NCBI GenBank assembly: GCA_017302435.1
Contig: JAFLDL010000036.1
Span: 1-49,047, forward strand
Direction of reading: 5' to 3'
Origin: Candidatus Accumulibacter necessarius
GTDB lineage: Bacteria > Pseudomonadota > Gammaproteobacteria > Burkholderiales > Rhodocyclaceae
Length of the DNA stretch: 49,047 nt
Below, one piece after another: positions 33,738-43,219 of the stretch (positions are counted from its first letter, which is position 1; every line of letters begins with the position of its first letter). Both the position numbers and the translations under genes were made by a program. The notes under the pieces are model-generated. The model worked only from the letters and a program-made list of their open reading frames with translations, was not told the DNA's origin and did no database searches.

Positions 33738-36025
33738 CAGAACAAGAAAAAAACGCTGGAGCCTCTCCACAGCGAACTGACAGACTAGACAGACTGCTGC
33801 GCTACGCCGTGCAGAAAGGGGGCGTCAAGTCCAGCCAGATCGAACCGGCGGAAACCCGCTGGGGCGCCCTCGTGGAGCGCTTCACGCAGGTGCAGGCTGG
33901 CCCGCCCGCGGCCGACCCGGAGAGCGTGCCGGCACTGATCTATGCCAAGTTCAAGGAAGGAGCCACCCGCCGCGACATCGACGTGGTGAATATGACCGCA
34001 CTAGTGCTCGACATCGACAAGGATGGAGATCTAGACCGCACCCGCGCCGCGCTGACCGGGACGGAATGCGCGATATACACCACCAAGCGTAGTACGCCTA
34101 CAGCGCCACGCCTGCGCGTCATCTTGCCGCTTGCCGCGCCTGTTTCGGCAAGCGACTGGCCTGGAGCCTATCGACAGTTTGCCACTGCGCTGGCACTCCC
34201 CGGCTTGGACGCCTGCGCCGAAAAACTCTCGCAACCGTTCCTTACACCTCCTGGTGGCGGCCATTTCGAGCGACTGTCCGGTGAATGGCTCGATCCCGCA
34301 CCCTATATCATCGCCGCGCGCCAAGCTGAATACGACGCGCTGCCGACGCCTGAGCCGATCCGTATTACCCTGCTGCCCGTGTCGCCGCTCGACCCCGAGT
34401 TGATCCCCGCGCCGTTTCGCGGCTGGATCGCCGACATCGCCTACCGGATGCAATGCCCCATCGACTTCTGCGCCGTCGGCGCCATCGCCATTCTGGCCGC
34501 CGTGGTCGGCGCCGGCATCGGCATCAAGCCCAAGCGCAAGGACGACTGGCTGATTGTTCCCAATTTGTGGGGCGGCGTGATCGGCCCGCCGTCGAAGAAA
34601 AAGACACCGGCGCTGGCCGAAATGGTCAAGGCGTTAGCGCGATTGGAGAAACTCGCCACCGACGGCAGCCAGCAGGCGAAGGCCACCGCCGCCGACCCGG
34701 AAACGAAAGCGCGCCAGAAACTGCTCGAAGCCGAACTCAAGGATGCCATCAAGGCCGACATCCTCGCCAAACGCACCGCCAGCATGGCCACCGCCTATGC
34801 CACGGCCACCAACGGCGGCACGCCAGATAACGGGGACGCCGACGACGCCGACACGCCGCCAGCCAAGCACAAAGCGCCGTCCCGCCAGCGCCAACTTTCT
34901 CCATCGCCGCGCAGCGTGGCCGAAATCAAGCTCGAAATAGCCAGCATGAACGCACCGCAAGTCGGCGACCTGCAAGACCGTTTTCGCACCAACGACGCCG
35001 CCATTGAGGCGCTGCATGACTTACTTTCCACCAATCGGCGCGGCATTCTGGTCTTCCGTGACGAACTGGTCGGCCTGCTGCGCGGCTGGGACAAGCAAGG
35101 GCGCGAACAGGATCGCGGCTTTTACCTCGAAGCATGGAACGGCCAGGGCAGCTTTCCACTTGACCGTATCGGGCGCGGGCACGTCATCTGCGACAACATG
35201 TGTGTCTCCATTCTCGGCGGCACCCAGCCGGACAAGCTGCGCAATTACCTCTATCAGGCGCGCATCGAAAACGACGGCATGATGCAGCGCTTCCAGTTGC
35301 TCACCTATCCCGACGTGCAGCCCTTCGCGCACATGGTGGACGAATACCCCGACAGCCCGGCCCGCGAGCGCGCCTTTGCCATCATCGAAACACTGGCGCG
35401 TACGGACTTCGCGCGCATCGCCCCGCCCGGCGCCTATGACAAGACTCCCTGCCTGCGCTTTGCCGACGACGGCGCACAAGACCTGTTCATCGAGTGGTAT
35501 GAGCGCCTGCACCGAGAGAAGCTGGAAGACCCAGACGAGGCGCCGCTGATCGTCGAATACCTCTCCAAGCAGCCGAAGACGATGGCCAGCCTCGCTCTGC
35601 TGTTCCATCTGGTTGACCGGGCCGAAGCCCTCGCCGCCGGTGAATCCGCTGGCCCGGTCAGCCTGCAAGCCGCGGCGCGCGCTGCCGACTGGTGCAGTTA
35701 CCTCGAAGCGCACGCTCGCCGCATCTACGGACTGGCCGCCAACCTGCAATCACAAGCCGCCGCAGCGTTAGCCGAGCGCATCGCCAAGGGCCAGCTTGAC
35801 GACCTGGGCAGCGCAGACGGCTTCACTGCGCGCGACATCTACCGCAAACAGTGGAGTCTGCTCGACGACCGCGAAATCGTCGACCAGACTTTGACCGAGC
35901 TGGTGGACGCCGGCTGGTTGCTGCGCGACGTGCAGGCCGCCGGCTGGCAGCAGCGCGCCCATGTGCGCTATCGCGTGAATCCGAAGGCACGGCACAGAAA
36001 CGGCCTGGGTCCCGGCAATGGGTGA
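33734..36025 (+). CDS. DUF3987 protein with primase-like N-terminal region
   Basis: This 763-aa protein has an N-terminal segment with TALVLDIDKDGDL (LDID at 92-95) and TAPRLRVILPL (123-133), the acid pair and basic strand expected of archaeo-eukaryotic-type primase domains in mobile elements. The DUF3987 region follows, with VPNLWGGVIGPPSKKKTPAL forming a P-loop-like site. The C-terminus looks like a winged helix (TARDIYRKQWSLL and LTELVDAGWLLRDV). It probably primes or unwinds DNA for element replication. The ATG overlaps the CHC2 gene stop, so translation is coupled; an ATG upstream inside that gene is discounted. Confidence 0.85.
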   Translation: MTEQEKNAGASPQRTDRLDRLLRYAVQKGGVKSSQIEPAETRWGALVERFTQVQAGPPAADPESVPALIYAKFKEGATRRDIDVVNMTALVLDIDKDGDLDRTRAALTGTECAIYTTKRSTPTAPRLRVILPLAAPVSASDWPGAYRQFATALALPGLDACAEKLSQPFLTPPGGGHFERLSGEWLDPAPYIIAARQAEYDALPTPEPIRITLLPVSPLDPELIPAPFRGWIADIAYRMQCPIDFCAVGAIAILAAVVGAGIGIKPKRKDDWLIVPNLWGGVIGPPSKKKTPALAEMVKALARLEKLATDGSQQAKATAADPETKARQKLLEAELKDAIKADILAKRTASMATAYATATNGGTPDNGDADDADTPPAKHKAPSRQRQLSPSPRSVAEIKLEIASMNAPQVGDLQDRFRTNDAAIEALHDLLSTNRRGILVFRDELVGLLRGWDKQGREQDRGFYLEAWNGQGSFPLDRIGRGHVICDNMCVSILGGTQPDKLRNYLYQARIENDGMMQRFQLLTYPDVQPFAHMVDEYPDSPARERAFAIIETLARTDFARIAPPGAYDKTPCLRFADDGAQDLFIEWYERLHREKLEDPDEAPLIVEYLSKQPKTMASLALLFHLVDRAEALAAGESAGPVSLQAAARAADWCSYLEAHARRIYGLAANLQSQAAAALAERIAKGQLDDLGSADGFTARDIYRKQWSLLDDREIVDQTLTELVDAGWLLRDVQAAGWQQRAHVRYRVNPKARHRNGLGPGNG

Positions 36026-36308
36026 ATGGCTGCAACGCGCGGCGCTGATCCAGTGCCAGTCGACGTCGGCAGAGGCGGGAAAACGGGAGCGTGAACTTCT
36101 TCAACCACCCGGCGCCGACGGTGCCCAGGCCGAACCAGACTACAGACGATACCCGGACCGCTACGAACTCCCTCGCTTCGCCATCCCCACGGCCGATGGC
36201 TTGGTGGAGTTCCAGCTGGCCGTGCCCAAGGAGAAGTACGACGCCTTTGCTATTCTCGAGTTGTTCGTCAAGCACCACGGTCTGCAGGATGCCGCAGCCG
36301 GGAATTAG
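36018..36308 (+). CDS. Small hypothetical protein
   Basis: This 96-aa frame begins 8 bases before the end of the DUF3987 gene. The N-terminal half looks featureless, while the C-terminal half (RYELPRFAIPTADGLVEF, VPKEKYDAFAILELFVKHH) reads like an ordinary folded protein. A competing frame in the same place has poorer amino-acid composition. I do not recognise a family. It is convergent with the PLD-helicase gene 30 bases away, with no clear terminator between. Confidence 0.5.
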   Translation: MGEWLQRAALIQCQSTSAEAGKRERELLQPPGADGAQAEPDYRRYPDRYELPRFAIPTADGLVEFQLAVPKEKYDAFAILELFVKHHGLQDAAAGN

Positions 36309-36338
36309 TTTGCTGCACACCCACCAATCCGCAGCAGC

Positions 36339-39095
36339 TTACCAACCCGCCGACAACACCTTCTGCATCTCGGTCGCCGACAACACCCTGGCGCAGCTTT
36401 CCCAATCGAGGTTTTCGACCTTGGCATAGCGGTCGTCGAACGGGTGTGTTTGCTGAATGCCGTCGATGAGGCGTTTGGCGTCTTCGACCTCGCCTTGCGC
36501 GACATCGATCCACAATGATTCCAGTACGTCAGGAATCTGGCCAAACAGGTCGAAGATGTATTCCAGGCGGCTGGACAATAGTTGATGCACGCGGTCTTCA
36601 ACCGATCCGCGATACCGCAGATTGCACACAAACACTTCATCGCGAACCTGGCCGATGCGCTGAATGCGGCCTTTTCGCTGTTCCAGCCGCGTCGGGTTCC
36701 ACGGCAAGTCAAGGTTGATGAGTGTGCCAAGACGTTGCAGGTTGAGGCCCTCAGATGCCGCCTCGGTGCCGATCAACAGCCGGATCTCGCCATGTTTCAC
36801 CTTGCCCTTGATGTCATCGCGTAGGCACGCCTTGAACTGCCCGCCCAGCAGAATCCCAGAATTGGCCCCGCCAGCATAAATGCCGATGGGCTCGTTGGGG
36901 AAGTGCTCGCGTGACAACGATTCCGCCAGCCACCAAGCGCTATCAAAATACTGGCTGAAAATGATGCAACCTCGCGCCAGCCAGTTCTCGCCGACCAGGT
37001 AGTTGAGCACCTGCTGAAACTTCGGGTCACGGTCCTGGTTGACTTCCAGCGCCTTGAGGCAGCGCGCCAGTTCGGCCCGCTCCTGCGAAGTCAGGCTTTT
37101 CATCTCGGATTCGACGACCGCATTGCGAGGTTCGCCCTCGTTGCCATCGTCGCCGTCCGCACCGACCGCCTCGTCGCTCGCACCGCTGTTACGCTCGGCA
37201 AACAATTCGCCAGTGCCCCAGGTGGCGAGCATCTTTTCGGTAGTGCGTCGCCCGGCGTAGATCGAACTGCCCATGCGCCGCAGCAGCAGCGTCTTCAAAA
37301 ATCCGGCCCCTCTGACGCGCTGACTTAGCAGCCGACAAAACGCCTGCGCTGCGTCGTAGGCGTCCTGCAAATACGGTGGCAGCGGCACCGCCTCATCTTC
37401 TCCCTCGCCGAACAAAAGGACGCGCACCGGCTTCAGATACGGCTCACCCGTGGCAGGGTCGATGGTATCTTCCAGATATTGACGCGTGCGGCGCACGATG
37501 TGGCGAATGAATGGATTGTGGTTGCGGCCAAACTCATGCGCCACTTGGCCCAACAGGGTGCGCGAGGCGCTATTCATGCTGCTGATTAGATCGCCTGCTG
37601 CAACGTGGGTGCCATCGTCAAGATTGAGGCGCTGGCGCAGCAGTCGGAAGTTCGACCCCTCACCGCGCGGCGGCAGGGGATTGCGCACCCACGGCCACGC
37701 TTCGAACACGTCGCCGGACAAGGCCTCTTCCCCCATGACCACGGGCAGACAGCTTTCCGGCTTGCGCCATTCGCTCCAGTCGTTGCCCAGCACCGCCTCG
37801 TTGCCGGCGGAGAGAATCGCCAGCAAATCCCAGGCTTCAATCGGGTGCAGTTGTACCGGCGTCGCGGTTGCCAGCAACATGCTTTTCGTGCGTGGGCTGA
37901 TCTGCGCGAGAAAGGCCGCCAGATTGTTGTACTCCGGTCTCCGCGTGAGGTTGTTGGGATCGATCTTCTTTCGGCGTGCCCGGTGCGACTCATCGCAAAT
38001 CACGCACTCGAAGCCCATCCCCAGCAGGTAAGTGAGAATCTCGTTGCCCGCCACCACCAAGCCTTGCGAAACGATGCCGAAACGACGGGGGCAGCGCCGC
38101 ACTCCTTCCGGCCCCGTGACCGGGTGCTCGATACCCTGCTCGTCGCGCCAGGCATCGCCCAGCCACATCGCACTAGGAATTGCCAGCAGGTCACGCAGTT
38201 CGTCCTGCCATTGCAGCATCAGCGGCTTCGGCACAAGGATCAACACCGGCTTGTCGCCGGTCAGTGCCATCAGCAAAGCCGCGAGCGCCAGTTGCACCGT
38301 CTTGCCCAGTCCCACCTGATCGGCCAGAACGAACCGCGCCGTGCCCCGCCGATGGGCGTCGAACGCCAGCTTCACAAAGTATTTCTGGTGCGCCCACAGG
38401 CCAAATTCCTGCCGATACACCGGCGACTCCACGGCTGCCGATGCCGCGCTGGCCTGCGCATCGCGCCGCCAGTCATCAATGGAAGTTTCCTGCCGGTCGG
38501 CCAGCCGCTTGACGTCCTGCACGATGAAGTCCGCCAGCGGCACGGCCATCGGATGACCCCATAGCGCGTCGAATTCAGCCTGAACCCAATCCACCGCTTC
38601 GGCGCTGTCGTCTTCCCACATCAGCTCATAGTTCAGCCGCCAAGCGGAAAGACTTTCATTGACGCTGCCAAGGAAACTGGTTGCACGCCCCTCGCCGTAG
38701 CGAATTACGCCCGCCTTGCCATGCACCAGACCGAAGACACTGTCGGGGAGCACGCGCACTTCCAGCCTGCCGGAAGCCAGCAAATCAAAGAGCCGTCTGA
38801 AGCGCGGACGCCCCGCCGCGCCTGCCGCCAGTTTCTCCGGCTCTGCGGCGCACCAGGACTGCCGCATCGCCTGCTGCGCTGCCTTGGCGGTGGCGACATC
38901 GGCGGGTTCCAAATCGGAATTGCAGACCACGCGCACTTTCCCGACAACGTCTTCGATTGCCTCTCCAGCCACCTCCAGTAACGATGATCGAAAATAGCCC
39001 GCGATCCGATCGTAGCTGACGGCGTTGCTCAAGCGCGCGTTCAGGAGGGAAACGTCGAGCTTGTCGCGTCGCGAGGAATGGCGCAGGACGGTCAT
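36339..39095 (-). CDS. PLD-domain SNF2-type helicase, anti-phage-type
   Basis: This 918-aa protein fuses a phospholipase-D-like N-terminal domain (HGK at 125-127 and GSVN at 143-146, one HKD half-site) to a superfamily 2 SNF2/HepA-like motor. The motor has DQVGLGKT (259-266, Walker A), DESH (368-371), TATPVQ, and the C-lobe motifs IIFSQYFDS, GTEAASEGLNLQ and EQRKGRIQRIGQ. PLD plus SNF2-type helicase proteins occur in DISARM-like and related anti-phage clusters. Only one HKD is present, so a nuclease would need dimerisation. It is the last gene of the cluster, 63 bases after the toxin gene. Confidence 0.88.
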   Translation of the reverse strand: MTVLRHSSRRDKLDVSLLNARLSNAVSYDRIAGYFRSSLLEVAGEAIEDVVGKVRVVCNSDLEPADVATAKAAQQAMRQSWCAAEPEKLAAGAAGRPRFRRLFDLLASGRLEVRVLPDSVFGLVHGKAGVIRYGEGRATSFLGSVNESLSAWRLNYELMWEDDSAEAVDWVQAEFDALWGHPMAVPLADFIVQDVKRLADRQETSIDDWRRDAQASAASAAVESPVYRQEFGLWAHQKYFVKLAFDAHRRGTARFVLADQVGLGKTVQLALAALLMALTGDKPVLILVPKPLMLQWQDELRDLLAIPSAMWLGDAWRDEQGIEHPVTGPEGVRRCPRRFGIVSQGLVVAGNEILTYLLGMGFECVICDESHRARRKKIDPNNLTRRPEYNNLAAFLAQISPRTKSMLLATATPVQLHPIEAWDLLAILSAGNEAVLGNDWSEWRKPESCLPVVMGEEALSGDVFEAWPWVRNPLPPRGEGSNFRLLRQRLNLDDGTHVAAGDLISSMNSASRTLLGQVAHEFGRNHNPFIRHIVRRTRQYLEDTIDPATGEPYLKPVRVLLFGEGEDEAVPLPPYLQDAYDAAQAFCRLLSQRVRGAGFLKTLLLRRMGSSIYAGRRTTEKMLATWGTGELFAERNSGASDEAVGADGDDGNEGEPRNAVVESEMKSLTSQERAELARCLKALEVNQDRDPKFQQVLNYLVGENWLARGCIIFSQYFDSAWWLAESLSREHFPNEPIGIYAGGANSGILLGGQFKACLRDDIKGKVKHGEIRLLIGTEAASEGLNLQRLGTLINLDLPWNPTRLEQRKGRIQRIGQVRDEVFVCNLRYRGSVEDRVHQLLSSRLEYIFDLFGQIPDVLESLWIDVAQGEVEDAKRLIDGIQQTHPFDDRYAKVENLDWESCARVLSATEMQKVLSAGW

Positions 39096-39158
39096 GGGGC
39101 GGCGGCGATCCGGGTCAAGACCGTGACAGGGCTAGCGCACAGAACAATGGTGCCGCCG

Positions 39159-39647
39159 CTATTCACCCACGGCCTGGCACGCGGCGGCAATCACGCCCTC
39201 GGCGATGAAATAGCCCGCCACGCGCAAGGCCAGCAAATGCGGGCGCACCGCAGTAATGAGGCCACTCCGATGCGCCTCGACCAAGAGCCCTGCCGTTCCC
39301 TTCACCGGCAGCCCGTACACCTGCTGTGCGATCCGCCGCCCGCGACGCTCGTCAATGATGGCCATACACGGCGCAAGTTGCCGGGCCAGGCTGACCACCT
39401 CGGCCTCGCCGGTATCCAGTTCCATCACCAAGAGCGGGTCGGGCATCGGGGACACGCGCACGCGGCTTTGCCACTCCGCCGTCTGTAAACCACCGGCACC
39501 GGGCTTGCCGATGCCTGCTACCGCCACTTCGTTGAAAACTGCCTGCGGCACCCAGATCTCGCCAAAGAGGGCAGGCAACAGCTCAAGCTTGTCGAGCAAC
39601 GACAACGCCACCAGAGGCCCTGCATTGATCACCGCACGATCAAGCAT
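39159..39647 (-). CDS. DUF3368 PIN-like toxin
   Basis: This 162-aa protein starts VINAGPLVALSLLDKLELL, and has VPQAVFNEV, LDTGEAEVVSLA and CMAIIDERRGRRIA, the acidic and DE-x-x-x-R pattern of DUF3368, a PIN-like RNase group. Its ATG overlaps the upstream UPF0175 gene by 8 bases, the usual arrangement for antitoxin-toxin pairs. It is inserted between the methyltransferase and helicase genes of a defence cluster. Target RNA is unknown. Confidence 0.85.
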   Translation of the reverse strand: MLDRAVINAGPLVALSLLDKLELLPALFGEIWVPQAVFNEVAVAGIGKPGAGGLQTAEWQSRVRVSPMPDPLLVMELDTGEAEVVSLARQLAPCMAIIDERRGRRIAQQVYGLPVKGTAGLLVEAHRSGLITAVRPHLLALRVAGYFIAEGVIAAACQAVGE

Positions 39648-39894
39648 TCGGGACGAACTCCGCGCTCAACTCATCGTCATCGAGGGCGACCACCGGCACG
39701 CCCGCACGTCCGGCGGCCAGCAGGAATTCCACCCGGCCCATGCCGCACAGATTTCCCGCTTTGCCCGAACTCAAGCGGCCGACCTCGAACAGCTTCAATG
39801 CCAGCATGAATTTCGCTTCGCTCGCCAGCGATTCGGGCGAAGCGCCCGGCATCGCCAGCGCATCGGCAGGTAGTTCGATGATCAAGGTATTCAT
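39640..39894 (-). CDS. UPF0175 antitoxin
   Basis: This 84-aa protein has the UPF0175 pattern: LPADALAMPG, then SEAKFMLALKLFEVGRLSSGKAGNLCGMGRVEFL (in pieces), a ribbon plus HTH-like region common in antitoxins paired with DUF3368. It precedes and overlaps the toxin gene. The pair is separated from the methyltransferase gene by 85 bases and could have its own promoter, though I see no clear one. Confidence 0.85.
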   Translation of the reverse strand: MNTLIIELPADALAMPGASPESLASEAKFMLALKLFEVGRLSSGKAGNLCGMGRVEFLLAAGRAGVPVVALDDDELSAEFVPNA

Positions 39895-39979
39895 GGCTCA
39901 ACCCTCCGAAAAATTCCCAACACTGCAAGTTTACCGGGTGCAGTCACTCTCAAGTTCGTTCCGCTATCCGACGCAGAGA

Positions 39980-42900
39980 TCAATGATCGTTCTCCACTGC
40001 CCCTGCCAGCCGTTCAGCGGCATCAGCATCTTCGGCCCAGTGCGGCATGTGGCCAATATGGGCGAGCGGCTTCAAGTAGGCGAGCAGGGCCAGGATGGCC
40101 TTGCGAGTACTTCCGCTCCAGTAATCGACCGCGCCGTCGGTCTTCAGGTAATCAAGGCCGGCGCGGGCGTTTTCTTCGCGCACGGTTTCATGGATGGCAA
40201 ACAGAACGTGACGAGTTAGACTGGCCGCGAAACCTTCGCCTTCCAACTGCTGGCGCTTGAATTCGCTGGCGGTCTTGAAGCGCACGGCATTGGCTTCGGA
40301 GCGTTCATAGAGGTTGGTGTATTCGCGCACGCCAAAACCCTTGGCCAGCTCAATGTAGGCTCCGGCACGCGCCTCGCGGTGACGTTCCAGTTCCAGCCCC
40401 TTGAGGTAAAGCCGCTCATCGGCGCCCAGGCTCTTCCAGTGGAATTCGTCGAAGCCGCGCGGGATCAGGTGATTGGCGGCAATCTCCACGGCGCGGTCGA
40501 TGACTTTCTCGAACTCGGATTTTTCGTTGCGGGTGCGTTCGCGGAACAGTTCATGGCGGATGTCCATGCCCTCGATGTCGGCGAACTGGGTCAGCACGCG
40601 CAGGGCGGCGGCGTAGGCGGCCAACTGGTAGTCAGTGTCGCCGAAGTTGGGCTCGGATTCGTCGTCCAGCGTGGTCATGCTGTCGAGTTGCTGTTTGACC
40701 TCGTCTTCAATCTGCGGATAGATTTCGTCGAGCCAGGCTGAGCGTTGTTCTGTGCGTTTGCGCAGCACCAGATTGACGGTGCCTTGGACGTAGTTGCCAG
40801 TCTTGAGCCCCCCCGAAGAGGTTTCAGTGCTGATAGTCCATGCAGCAGTCACCTGGAGGCCGCTGGCCCACATGATCATGCCGAGGTCACCCCACACTGC
40901 TGGGTCTTGATGTGTGAATTGAACAAGCTGCACGCCACTGTCCGGCATTTGCTTGGCTAGCCGAGTGTAGATGGTCACCATCGAACGCTTGAAATCATCG
41001 CCAGAACCTTGAACGGACAAAGTCGCCACATCCTGGAAACACCAGTTGGGGAATGCCGTTGGCAGCAGTCGTTCGTACCATGCCAGAAAATAGTTCGTTA
41101 GCTCATGGTAATTGACTGCATCCGCATAGGGCGGGTCAGTCAGCCAAATATCGGTTTCAACCTCAACATCGCGGGCATCAATGAGTGAAACAACAGCATT
41201 GGTGTTTGCAATTGGCGCAGCAGTGAAATCAGCGCACAAAAAGTCTTTAACACCTGCCAGCGTGCGGCTACCGATAACCAGAGTCGTGTTTAGCGCCTGG
41301 TTATAAAAAACATTCACCGGCGAACCTGGTCCTTTTGATTTATGGGGATTGATTCCACAGAGTCGGCTGAGAAAGTTAGCGGCCGACCCAACCCCAACTG
41401 CCGCCACGCCTACCCGCAGCGCATTAGTCGGATCTGGTGATACGGCATTCTTGATGAAAGTACCGAGCATCAGCAGCTGGCGAGGCGTAAATAGGTGGTG
41501 CCAGTGAGTCCAGCCGCGCTCACGGAACAGCCGCGTCGTCTCTGCCCCTTGTGGTATGCGCATGCTAGGCAGGTAGCCGTTGGCTTGCCAATCGGCGAGA
41601 TTCGCCTCGACCAATTGCAGCACCTTGGTCTCGCTGCAGATGTCGGCGGTCGTAGGGGCCAGATAGACCCGGCCTGGGATTCTTGAGGCCAGCCGATCCA
41701 CATTGCCTTGGCGCTCGGCTATAACGACGGAGAGTTCCCGGACTCGGTCGACCAATTGATCCAGGATATTCTTTGCGGCTTTTGCGGCCTTGGCTACCGC
41801 GAGATTCGTCTTCGCATTCTGCAGAGCATCGTTCTCTTCCGTCCAGTTTCGCGCCCTGATATTCTGCAGGATTTCCTGATCGTTTTCGTGCAGGAACTCT
41901 CGCAAGCCGTCAATTCGCACACCGTAATATCGGAGCCCGGCCTCGTCGATTGGGGAGGACCACAGCATCCTCTGTTCCCCATGAAGCAGACTCGCCAGGT
42001 CCGGCAGAGCCCAACGCACGCAGTACAGCCGCTCTTGAAAGACGTCGTCAGGCCGTGGCACGAGATCGGCGTTCTCCCACATCCGTAGACCATAGACCGT
42101 TTCACCATTGACCCGATGGTCGCCACGCAGGTCCGCGATTGAATAACTATGGTCGGTCTCCGGGCAGACCAGGCGACTGCCCTGCATCGTGCCCTTCTTG
42201 GCCTTCGCCATCGTCGCAGCATCCGCACCGGAAATGACCTCGATGTCGTAATTTCCCTTGGCCGCGTTCTTCTTGATGACGGCGCAGATTCTGTACTTCT
42301 CCGAGATTACCCGCGATCCGGCCAGCGGCACCCACAATCCCGTGGCGGGCGACTTGGCCTCCACGACGTAATAAAGCTGCTCATGCCGCCAGCCCCTGTC
42401 GTTGGTCTCAAGCCCATGCGCATCGATTTCCTTCAGTGTGGCATCGTAGGCCGCCTGCTGGATTTCGCGCACGCGCTGGCGCGTCCTGGCGTCGCCGCCG
42501 ACCAGATGCAGCGCACCCCATGTCAGCAGTGCGGCGACCGGGCTGAGGTCGGACGCATAGGCCGCGCAGCCAATCCGCGCCGCCTCGAAGGGGATCGAGC
42601 CGCCGCCGCACACCGGATCGCCCACACGCGGAACATGACCGAAGCGACGCGCGCCCAATTGCTGCACCAGTTCCGGCAATGCCGTTGCCGTGGTTCCCAG
42701 ATGGGCGTTGATTTCTTCCCAGGCTTCGCTGGAAGGACCGGCTATCTGCTCGGGGCGCAGGCAGTAGTCGAGCTTCTCGTCGTAGTTGAGGCGATCGAAG
42801 GCCAAGCGCTGAACGAGGTCTTTCTCATGGGTGGTGAGACCCGCACCCCAGCGCGGTTTGGGGTCGCCGTTTGCATCGCGCAACCAAGTGTTGATTTCGT

Positions 42901-43204
42901 TCTCAGTCAGCAGGGATTCAAGCATTTTCTGGTCGATGAGTTTGCTTTTCCGTTGCCACAATCCCACGTCATCCATGGTCATGATCTTGAGAAAAATCTC
43001 GCGGTCACGCTTGGGGTTGTTCGACACCGGCATCAACAGCCCGATCAGGCAGGCACGCACCAGCACCAGCGGTTTGCGCCCCCACCACTTGCCAACGCCC
43101 GTCAGGGTTTGGCTGGACCCGGCGCCGGCCATCCGCTCTTTGTAGGACTCAGCGGAGACACGGGCAACTGGAAACTGCTGTTCGATGAAGCTCAGATTGT
43201 TCAT
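39980..43204 (-). CDS. DUF1156 DNA methyltransferase, anti-phage-type
   Basis: This 1074-aa protein begins with the DUF1156 block (FPVARVSAES, KWWGRKPLVLVRA). GDPVCGGGSIPFEA (195-208) followed by SDLSP is the SAM-binding site, and TDPPYADAVNYHEL (DPPY at 690-693) is the catalytic motif of N6-adenine or N4-cytosine methyltransferases. The roughly 480 residues between are probably target recognition. It would mark host DNA as self. It starts 15 bases after the DUF3780 gene on the same strand. Confidence 0.9.
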   Translation of the reverse strand: MNNLSFIEQQFPVARVSAESYKERMAGAGSSQTLTGVGKWWGRKPLVLVRACLIGLLMPVSNNPKRDREIFLKIMTMDDVGLWQRKSKLIDQKMLESLLTENEINTWLRDANGDPKPRWGAGLTTHEKDLVQRLAFDRLNYDEKLDYCLRPEQIAGPSSEAWEEINAHLGTTATALPELVQQLGARRFGHVPRVGDPVCGGGSIPFEAARIGCAAYASDLSPVAALLTWGALHLVGGDARTRQRVREIQQAAYDATLKEIDAHGLETNDRGWRHEQLYYVVEAKSPATGLWVPLAGSRVISEKYRICAVIKKNAAKGNYDIEVISGADAATMAKAKKGTMQGSRLVCPETDHSYSIADLRGDHRVNGETVYGLRMWENADLVPRPDDVFQERLYCVRWALPDLASLLHGEQRMLWSSPIDEAGLRYYGVRIDGLREFLHENDQEILQNIRARNWTEENDALQNAKTNLAVAKAAKAAKNILDQLVDRVRELSVVIAERQGNVDRLASRIPGRVYLAPTTADICSETKVLQLVEANLADWQANGYLPSMRIPQGAETTRLFRERGWTHWHHLFTPRQLLMLGTFIKNAVSPDPTNALRVGVAAVGVGSAANFLSRLCGINPHKSKGPGSPVNVFYNQALNTTLVIGSRTLAGVKDFLCADFTAAPIANTNAVVSLIDARDVEVETDIWLTDPPYADAVNYHELTNYFLAWYERLLPTAFPNWCFQDVATLSVQGSGDDFKRSMVTIYTRLAKQMPDSGVQLVQFTHQDPAVWGDLGMIMWASGLQVTAAWTISTETSSGGLKTGNYVQGTVNLVLRKRTEQRSAWLDEIYPQIEDEVKQQLDSMTTLDDESEPNFGDTDYQLAAYAAALRVLTQFADIEGMDIRHELFRERTRNEKSEFEKVIDRAVEIAANHLIPRGFDEFHWKSLGADERLYLKGLELERHREARAGAYIELAKGFGVREYTNLYERSEANAVRFKTASEFKRQQLEGEGFAASLTRHVLFAIHETVREENARAGLDYLKTDGAVDYWSGSTRKAILALLAYLKPLAHIGHMPHWAEDADAAERLAGAVENDH

Positions 43205-43219
43205 GGTCGGTCTGTTCGA

